Shown here: positions 42,328 to 47,409 of the stretch, piece after piece
Layout: every line of letters begins with the position of its first letter
Position numbering within the stretch: position 1 is the first letter of the stretch
Assembly (NCBI RefSeq): GCF_900631945.1
Contig: NZ_UZWE01000098.1
Coordinates: 1-47,409, forward strand
From: Paracoccus haematequi
GTDB lineage: Bacteria; Pseudomonadota; Alphaproteobacteria; Rhodobacterales; Rhodobacteraceae
DNA length: 47,409 nt
Direction: 5' to 3'
Notes under the pieces: model-generated
Told to the model about the DNA's origin: nothing
Database searches by the model: none
Seen by the model: the letters and a program-made list of their open reading frames with translations, nothing else
Program-made: the position numbers and the translations under genes

Positions 42328-43491
42328 ATGTACAACCGTCATGTTTTCAAAGCCGTCATTTCTGCCCTTGATGAGCAAGCGGCTGTGGTCTTGCTGGGAC
42401 CCCGGCAGATCGGAAAAACGACCTTGGCACTGGATGTTGCCGGACAGCGTCGCTCTGTCTATCTGGATTTGGAGCGGGAGGCAGATCGGCGGATCCTTGT
42501 CGAGCCTGACCTTTATCTGGACGAACTGGCTGGAAATCTGGTGATCCTTGATGAAGTCCAGCAGATGCCGGACCTGTTCAGGAACCTGCGCGGTCAGATC
42601 GACATGCGCCGTCGCAAGGGGTATCGCACGGGGCAGTTCCTGTTGCTGGGATCGGCATCGAACGTGCTGTTGAACCAGTCGGCAGAGTCCCTGGCAGGTA
42701 GGGTCCGCTATATCGAGATGCCGCCTCTTCTGTTAGACGAGGTGGGCGAAAACCGCCTGAATGACCTTTGGCTGCGAGGGGGATTTCCAGACAGCTTCCA
42801 GGCCGCCCATAACCGTGCCAGCCTGTCCTGGCGCGAGGACTTTATTCGCACCTATCTTGAGAGGGATATCCCCGCCCTTGGACCGCGCATTCCTGCGACG
42901 ACGCTGCGACGGTTCTGGACGATGCTTGCGCATACCCAGGGTGGGCTTCTGAACGCCTCGGCCTTGGCCGAAGGACTGGGCATATCGGGCCAGACGGTTG
43001 GACGCTATCTTGATCTTCTGGTTGATCTGATGCTGGTTCGCCGCCTGACGCCCTGGCACGAGAATTTCGGCAAGCGCTTGATCAAGTCCCCCAAGGTCTA
43101 TGTCCGGGATAGTGGCCTGGTCCACGCGCTTCTCGGCCTTGGCTCTCTCGAGGCACTCCTGGGCCATCCCGTCGTTGGTGGCAGCTGGGAAGGGTTCTGC
43201 ATCGAAACGCTGATCGCCGCTGCGCCTTCCGGGACGGAGGCCTTCTTTTATCGAACCTCGGCCGGGGCAGAACTCGACCTGGTCCTTCGACTGCCGGATG
43301 GCAGCACCTGGGCGATTGAGATCAAGCGCACCACTTCACCCAAGGTATCCCGCGGGTTTCATCTTGCGATCGAGGATATCGGCGCCGATCGAAAGCTGTT
43401 GGTTTATGCGGGAGATCGCGAGGTGCCAGGCGAAAACGGACTTCGGGCAATGCCGCTCGGTCGCACTCTTGCGGCCTTGCGAGAAGCCTGA
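42328..43491 (+). CDS. AAA ATPase with DUF4143 C-terminal domain
   Basis: This 387-residue protein has Walker A LLGPRQIGKTTLAL near residue 28, Walker B NLVILDEVQ near 75, and sensor-like QFLLLGSASNVLLN. The C-terminal DUF4143 region contains a winged HTH (NASALAEGLGISGQTVGRYL) and a PD-(D/E)xK-like core, AGAELDLVLRLPDGSTWAIEIK. Members are common, often on plasmids or in islands, with no settled function; nuclease or mobile-element defence roles have been suggested. ATG 42328 is chosen because it gives the family start YNRHVFKAV right after a 37-bp palindrome; upstream ATGs exist at 42262 and 42304. Confidence 0.85.
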   Translation: MYNRHVFKAVISALDEQAAVVLLGPRQIGKTTLALDVAGQRRSVYLDLEREADRRILVEPDLYLDELAGNLVILDEVQQMPDLFRNLRGQIDMRRRKGYRTGQFLLLGSASNVLLNQSAESLAGRVRYIEMPPLLLDEVGENRLNDLWLRGGFPDSFQAAHNRASLSWREDFIRTYLERDIPALGPRIPATTLRRFWTMLAHTQGGLLNASALAEGLGISGQTVGRYLDLLVDLMLVRRLTPWHENFGKRLIKSPKVYVRDSGLVHALLGLGSLEALLGHPVVGGSWEGFCIETLIAAAPSGTEAFFYRTSAGAELDLVLRLPDGSTWAIEIKRTTSPKVSRGFHLAIEDIGADRKLLVYAGDREVPGENGLRAMPLGRTLAALREA

Positions 43492-43506
43492 TCGCGAGCA
43501 GCGCGG

Positions 43507-43526
43507 AAATTGCCAATTGGCAATTT
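43507..43526. promoter_or_regulatory. Palindrome at the parB end (candidate centromere)
   Basis: AAATTGCCAATTGGCAATTT is a perfect 20-bp palindrome directly after the parB stop codon (43527-43529 on the minus strand). The same sequence recurs at 47276-47299 at the end of rep, so the two copies frame the whole second replicon. A ParB binding site is the simplest explanation; joint transcription termination is less likely because the A/T flanks are short. Confidence 0.75.
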
Positions 43527-44474
43527 TCATTTTCCAGCCCTGTCGGAAAGGTAATCATCCAGGGCCGATCGCAGTTCGGCTTCGCCGATGCTGGCCGGAA
43601 ATTCGAAACGGATCCTGTTTCCGCGCTTCTGGACGGTAATGCCGGACGGCTTGCCAGCCTTGGGCGCCGAACCATAAACGGCCGCTTTCAGGCGCGACAG
43701 AACCTTTGGAACGGCAACATAGCCCCCCTGCCCTGCCCTGGCCTTTTCCTGTTCGGCCGCAATCCTTTCGGCCTCGGCCAGAACCTTGTCCTCACCGTCC
43801 TGAAGCATCACGCGTATCTGCCGGGCGTGCAGTTCCCTGATTTCAGTGATGCGGGGCCAGGCGTCGATGATGGCCTTTGGCAGCCGCGCAAGATGCAGAT
43901 AGCGCGACAACCATGCCTCGGACACCTCAAGGCGTGCGGCCATGGTCTTCTGCTTTCCCCCATAATAGGCGCCAAGCGCCTGAAGGTAGTCGCAGGCCCG
44001 CTCATAGTCACTGAGATCGGCGCGGTCCCGGTTTTCTATATCGGCAAGACGAAATGCTTCTTCGTCGGTCAGGTCACGGACTTCGATCAGATAACGGAAC
44101 TGGGGATAGTTGTTGGCCCGCAACCAAGTGACGGCGAAATGCCGACGGGCTCCGCAGATGACCTCGTATTCCGCGCCCTGCCCCACCGGCAGCTTGCGAA
44201 CAATGGCCGGAAATTCCTGTTGGCCTTGTGCCTTGAGGCTGTCGATCAGGTCGCGGCAATTTTCCTCGGTCAGCAGATCATAAGCGCGGTTATGCCGGGA
44301 CCACATCACGCAACGTGCGGGATCGACCCATCTCAGCACCTTTTCCTCGCGCTCGCCGCTTTCCGAAAGCGCGTTGGTCCGTTTCAGGAATCTGGCACCT
44401 CCCCGATCCGGGGTTGCTGGCGCAGGCAGATCCTTCAGGACATCGTCGAAGATCGCATTGTGTCGCTTGCTCAC
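43527..44474 (-). CDS. parB: ParB partition protein of the second replicon
   Basis: This 315-residue ParB-type protein has a nuclease-like ParB domain (AYDLLTEENCRDLIDSLKAQ, EYEVICGARRHFAVTWLRAN, ADIENRDRADLSDYERACDY) and a central HTH (KQKTMAARLEVSEAWLSRYL) near residue 190. The start is the GTG at 44474: it overlaps the parA stop by four bases (GTGA) and is preceded by AAGGAGG. An ATG at 44516 would lie inside parA. It probably binds the palindromes at 43507 and 47276. Layout (parA, parB and a divergent rep) recalls the Paracoccus pTAV3-type replicon. Confidence 0.91.
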   Translation of the reverse strand: MSKRHNAIFDDVLKDLPAPATPDRGGARFLKRTNALSESGEREEKVLRWVDPARCVMWSRHNRAYDLLTEENCRDLIDSLKAQGQQEFPAIVRKLPVGQGAEYEVICGARRHFAVTWLRANNYPQFRYLIEVRDLTDEEAFRLADIENRDRADLSDYERACDYLQALGAYYGGKQKTMAARLEVSEAWLSRYLHLARLPKAIIDAWPRITEIRELHARQIRVMLQDGEDKVLAEAERIAAEQEKARAGQGGYVAVPKVLSRLKAAVYGSAPKAGKPSGITVQKRGNRIRFEFPASIGEAELRSALDDYLSDRAGK

Positions 44475-45670
44475 AACAAGCCCTCCTTGCGCAACTGACG
44501 GTGATGGCTTGGCCAAGTCTTTCGGATCAGGAGCTCGACCTCGCGCCCGACAGCATCAAGATAGGCCCGGCAGCGCTTGTGTGTCTCGGTCCGGGTCGCG
44601 GGGCCAGTCAGTTCATAGACCGTCATCAGATTAGCCGTCGCATTGTCGATCTCAGCGGAATCCCTCAGCGAAACGCTCAGCATGTCCTGCGGAAACACCG
44701 CATCCATCATGCGCTTGATGGCCTGATGCGCTGACTTCTGGTCGTTCATCTTGGAAGTCAGGATCTTCACGAAGCTGTATTCCCGCGCCCCGCCATGCCG
44801 CGCCAATTCTGCCAAGGTCGATTCCATCATCTTCAGAAAATGTGCCGTGGAAGCAAAGTCGATATTGTTGGGCGGCGCGGGAATCAGCAATGCGTTGGCC
44901 GCGCGCAGCACCGACAGCGACAGCATCCCAAGCGCGGGTGGCGGATCCATGAGGATGATGTCGAACTGGTCTGCGATCGAGGCGACACCCTCGCGCAGAC
45001 GGTCAAGGATGAAGGCCGGGTCGCGTGCCATCCGCGCGGCAAATTCGTATTCCGCGTCGTAAAGCCCCAGGTTCGCGGGAATCAGGGCTATACCGGGCCA
45101 ATGGGTCGCTCTCAGGGCGTAATGCAGCGACTTTGGTCCGCCATGCTGCAGGAAGGGATAAAGCGTGTCTTCTTCCTCATCCACATCGACATCGGGGTTC
45201 AGGCCAAAGACGGCAGTGGTCGAAGCCTGCGAATCGCAATCCATAACGCAGATACGGTAACCGCGCAGCGCGAAATACTGGGCCAGATGAACTACCAATG
45301 TCGTCTTGCCGACCCCACCTTTGAAATTTTGCACCGCCATGATCAGGGGCGGATCGTCAGGGTCGCGATGCGGAAGCGTGCCGAACACCTCACGCATCCG
45401 GTTTATGTCTGCCAAGCTGTATCCGTGGCGGCGATTGGTGGTCTCGTCCTTGGACGGTTCGGGAAGCCGGCCATCCGATTCCGCATCCCGGATTGCCTTT
45501 TCTGACCGCCCCACCATCTCGGCAGCGGTGCGAACGTTGAAAAGCAGATCGAGTTGCTTTTGCGTTCCGGGAGAAAAAACTCTTTCCCTCAGCCGTTCGA
45601 TCACGGTTGAGGCACGCTGGCTGAGAATTGCGAGCTCGTCCAGGGTGACGGGGGGCAGAACATGGTTCAT
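44471..45670 (-). CDS. parA: ParA partition ATPase of the second replicon
   Basis: This 399-residue type Ib ParA has an N-terminal MerR-like HTH (FNVRTAAEMVGRSEKAIRDA, then HGYSLADINRMREVFG), deviant Walker A NFKGGVGKTTLVVHLAQYFA near residue 125, VMDCDSQASTT, and IILMDPPPALGMLSLSVL. It segregates the plasmid together with ParB and probably represses the par operon. ATG 45670 is chosen for the family-like start NHVLPPVTLDELAIL; the open frame continues upstream through the origin region. It differs clearly from RepA of the first replicon. Confidence 0.92.
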   Translation of the reverse strand: MNHVLPPVTLDELAILSQRASTVIERLRERVFSPGTQKQLDLLFNVRTAAEMVGRSEKAIRDAESDGRLPEPSKDETTNRRHGYSLADINRMREVFGTLPHRDPDDPPLIMAVQNFKGGVGKTTLVVHLAQYFALRGYRICVMDCDSQASTTAVFGLNPDVDVDEEEDTLYPFLQHGGPKSLHYALRATHWPGIALIPANLGLYDAEYEFAARMARDPAFILDRLREGVASIADQFDIILMDPPPALGMLSLSVLRAANALLIPAPPNNIDFASTAHFLKMMESTLAELARHGGAREYSFVKILTSKMNDQKSAHQAIKRMMDAVFPQDMLSVSLRDSAEIDNATANLMTVYELTGPATRTETHKRCRAYLDAVGREVELLIRKTWPSHHRQLRKEGLL

Positions 45671-45767
45671 CGTTGCAACTTCGCTGCTCGTTCCCCGGCA
45701 GTATGTCGGAAAGCAGCCAACGGGTAAAGTTCGGTTTTTCGAGCCAGGACTCTGGAAAACCGATAGT

Positions 45768-45791
45768 CGGTAATCCAAGCAACGATTACCG
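45768..45791. repeat. Inverted repeat in the parA promoter region
   Basis: CGGTAATC (45768-45775) and GATTACCG (45784-45791) are perfect 8-bp arms around CAAGCAAC, 98 bases upstream of the parA ATG. A ParA or ParB operator is likely. Confidence 0.55.
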
Positions 45792-45870
45792 ATTTTTGCG
45801 CTATTTGCTTTGGTGAGAAAGAGGCGCAAGTCCCATTTTGTAAGGAATGACAGTCTTAGCGGGCGGATCC

Positions 45871-45879
45871 TGTGGATAA
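45871..45879 (-). promoter_or_regulatory. Perfect DnaA box
   Basis: TGTGGATAA on the plus strand is TTATCCACA on the minus strand, the consensus DnaA box. It lies in an AT-rich stretch next to the iterons, as expected for an iteron-type plasmid origin. Confidence 0.8.
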
Positions 45880-45965
45880 AATCAAACAACCTATTTGTTC
45901 GGATTCATCTGATTCAGATTCGTGATGAGTAACTTGTTGATCGTACTATGGTTTCTTTGGAAAGT

Positions 45966-46170
45966 CTTACGGTTTGGGACTGCACTGCATACTTTCCGGG
46001 ATGGCTATCCTTACGATTCGGGCGGCATGGGCTTACAGATCGGGTGCTGCGGAAAGCTTACGTTCTGGATGCCTTATCCAGGCCCGAATCACGCCAAAAA
46101 TTGTTCAGCAAAAGCAGGCGCTTGCGAATCACCTGGAGGAACCAGCCGACGGTTAGGCTTACTTTTTGGG
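45966..46170 (+). repeat. Iterons of the second replication origin
   Basis: Four copies of a 13-bp core begin exactly 22 bases apart: CTTACGGTTTGGG (45966), CATACTTTCCGGG (45988), CTTACGATTCGGG (46010) and CTTACAGATCGGG (46032). Looser copies follow at 46057 (CTTACGTTCTGGA) and 46158 (CTTACTTTTTGGG). The 22-bp spacing (two helical turns) and position upstream of a Rep_3-type gene identify them as Rep binding sites. Short open frames running through this region are therefore probably not genes. Confidence 0.82.
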
Positions 46171-46254
46171 TGATGCTAATCAGACACAAGCCAGCCTGCT
46201 TGAAAAATTACCATGGCAAAGCTACAAAAGTAAGGCTGAAGATGTAGGTGAAAC

Positions 46255-47277
46255 GTGGCGGACGCATCGATTCGAACGGTTGAAGCTCGGCCCAATGCCG
46301 ACAGTCTGGTCAAGCCGGGCGAGCTTGTCGACCTTGTGGAAGTGACGCCGCTGACCTTGAGCGACCGTCGGATCTATAACCAGCTTCTGGAAAACGCATG
46401 GGATGCCATCGACAAGCCGGTGACGCATGTCATTGCCAAATCCGTGCTGCGAGGAAGTCACAACTCCAACGACCGCGTCGGTGAAAGCCTTGAAAGGCTG
46501 ATGTCGGCAATCGTCAAGGTCGCTGTGACCTGGGAAGGTGAACCGGCCATAGAACGGGTCCAGCTTCTTGGCGGAAATCTGGAAAGCAGCCGGAACGACG
46601 GTTTGCTGGAATACGAAATTCCTGCGCGCTTGCGAAAGATCATCCGCAATAGCCAGGTCTTTGCGCGTTTGCAGCGCGAGGTCATGTTTGCCTTGTCCTC
46701 GAAATACGCGCTGACTTTGTATGAGATGGTGCAAAAGCGCGGAAATCTTCGCTGGAAAGCGTCGGAAAGATTCACGCTCGATTCCCTGCGCGGCATCATG
46801 GGCGTGCCGAAGGGCAAGCTTTCGTCCTGGTCCAATCTGAAGCTGCGTGCCATCGATCCGGCGGTGGCCGAGGTCAACGCGCTGTCGGATTTCATGGTCG
46901 AGATTTCGCCGATCAAGACGGGGCGGGCCGTTACCCATGTCGAGATGCGATGGTGGCGCAAGGATGGCGATGCCAGCGGAGCCGCAGACCGCGCGCTGCA
47001 ATTTTCCAGGGTAGGACGCCGGATAAAGGTCGAAGGCAGGGCCGAACAGGTGATTGCAGGGCAGGGGGCTGGACCCCGTCCTGCATGGCTCGACAGTCGA
47101 GGTCCAGCCCTCCAAACCGCAACCTATGAAACAGCACGCCTGCGCCATCCCGGCTATGACATCTACTTTGTAGAAGGCGAATGGCGACGGTGGAGCGAAG
47201 CAAAAGAGCCTCCACATAACCCTGATCGCGCCTTCTTGGCGTTCTTTCGTAGCTATGCCGAGAAGCATCCCATTTAA
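46255..47277 (+). CDS. repB: Rep_3-type replication initiator of the second replicon
   Basis: This 340-residue initiator belongs to the RepB/Rep_3-type winged-helix family (pTAV3-like in my judgement). N-terminal LTLSDRRIYNQLLENAWDAI is followed by a first winged helix (YEIPARLRKIIRNSQVFARL, SSKYALTLYEMVQKRG) and a second (FTLDSLRGIMGVPKGKLSSW, SNLKLRAIDPAVAEVNALSD). It should bind the iterons upstream and open the origin with DnaA. The start is GTG at 46255, with AGGTGA before it. Its TAA overlaps the 24-bp palindrome at 47276. The second half of the protein (LSRVGRRIKVEGRAEQ region onward) is poorly conserved. Confidence 0.88.
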   Translation: MADASIRTVEARPNADSLVKPGELVDLVEVTPLTLSDRRIYNQLLENAWDAIDKPVTHVIAKSVLRGSHNSNDRVGESLERLMSAIVKVAVTWEGEPAIERVQLLGGNLESSRNDGLLEYEIPARLRKIIRNSQVFARLQREVMFALSSKYALTLYEMVQKRGNLRWKASERFTLDSLRGIMGVPKGKLSSWSNLKLRAIDPAVAEVNALSDFMVEISPIKTGRAVTHVEMRWWRKDGDASGAADRALQFSRVGRRIKVEGRAEQVIAGQGAGPRPAWLDSRGPALQTATYETARLRHPGYDIYFVEGEWRRWSEAKEPPHNPDRAFLAFFRSYAEKHPI

Positions 47278-47299
47278 AAATTGCCAATTGGCAATTTTT
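47276..47299. promoter_or_regulatory. Palindrome at the rep end (candidate centromere)
   Basis: A perfect 24-bp palindrome, core AATTGCCAATTGGCAATT, overlaps the last two bases of the rep stop codon. Its inner 20 bases are identical to the palindrome beside parB (43507-43526), 3.75 kb away. Confidence 0.75.
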
Positions 47300-47327
47300 C
47301 GGTGAAGCGGCTAGGGTGTGTTGACGT

Positions 47328-47409
47328 TCACCGGAGTCGGATGACGGTTGCGGCGAGAGCAATGAAGGCGCTGAAACTTTCATCAGTCTTGCAGCAGCGC
47401 ATGGCGATG
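47328..47409 (-). mobile_element. IS5-family transposase, C-terminus, cut by window end
   Basis: The minus strand from the window end encodes IAMRCCKTDESFSAFIALAA, then TVIRLR and a stop at 47328. This is the C-terminal pattern of IS5/IS427-group transposases. The IS end probably lies near 47315 (GGTGTGTTGAC), just outside the replicon's palindrome. It belongs to a different IS5 subgroup from the remnants at 9.2 and 17.1 kb. The remainder lies outside the window. Confidence 0.7.

Noticed and set aside
45922..46247. Two overlapping short open frames between parA and rep as small genes
   Set aside because: They run through regularly spaced iterons, show no family resemblance, and lie in the expected origin.
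1..47409. CRISPR arrays, tRNA or rRNA genes
   Set aside because: No regularly spaced 24-40 bp repeats with unique spacers, and no tRNA cloverleaf or rRNA sequence, were noticed by eye. The only regular repeats are the 22-bp iterons and the TGTCCGAT units.

Overview
The window looks like a piece of a large, GC-rich alphaproteobacterial plasmid or chromid, most likely from Paracoccus or a close Rhodobacterales relative. The evidence is two complete plasmid replication/partition modules, a ParDE addiction module, many serine-recombinase genes and IS scraps, and accessory metabolic operons of a type common on Paracoccus extrachromosomal replicons. No rRNA, tRNA or CRISPR array was seen. The taxonomic call is inference from gene content, not from a marker gene.

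Layout. 1-4.5 kb: a frameshifted VapC toxin, a long serine resolvase (minus strand) with a res-like dyad, a plasmid-type HTH protein (RHE_PE00001 family) and a frameshifted iron alcohol dehydrogenase. 4.5-8.1 kb: a zinc alcohol dehydrogenase with a membrane-anchored SRPBCC protein, and a YihY/BrkB membrane protein. 8.5-9.5 kb: a zinc-finger protein and a chimeric reading frame that joins an IS5 transposase remnant in frame to a resolvase C-terminus. 9.8-16.8 kb: the acetone carboxylase cluster acxR-acxA-acxB-acxC, ending in a strong terminator. AcxR is an AcoR/NtrC-type activator that lacks the GAFTGA loop, and TGTCCGA/TCGGACA operator-like clusters lie on both sides of its gene.

17-21.5 kb: an IS5 end, a short resolvase, and a TetR/isochorismatase-like/HpaB-like module bracketed by two copies of a roughly 120-bp repeat and a 94-bp MITE-like element. 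21.5-24.2 kb: DsbA-like, cytochrome c and L,D-transpeptidase-like genes, all envelope proteins on the minus strand, and a tiny lipoprotein. 24.3-25.1 kb: a decayed resolvase.

25.2-29.4 kb: first replicon, parDE plus repABC, with a predicted antisense RNA between repB and repC and a perfect parS palindrome inside the last codons of repC. 29.5-37.4 kb: a LacI stub, an OxyR-like LysR regulator divergent from a complete seven-subunit Mrp cation/proton antiporter operon (mrpABCDEFG), and a universal-stress-like protein translationally coupled to mrpG. 37.9-41.0 kb: a TAXI-type TRAP transporter (binding protein plus fused permease) with a terminator hairpin between the genes. 41.2-42.3 kb: debris of a cytochrome P450, a VapC and an IS21 element.

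42.3-47.3 kb: an AAA/DUF4143 ATPase and a second replicon. Its parA and parB run leftward and its Rep_3-type rep gene runs rightward, around an origin with 22-bp iterons and a perfect DnaA box. Two near-identical palindromes at the stop codons of parB and rep mark both edges. The window ends in an IS5-family transposase C-terminus. Two replicons 14 kb apart suggest plasmid fusion, and the accessory genes between and beside them appear to have arrived in pieces, with scars at most junctions.
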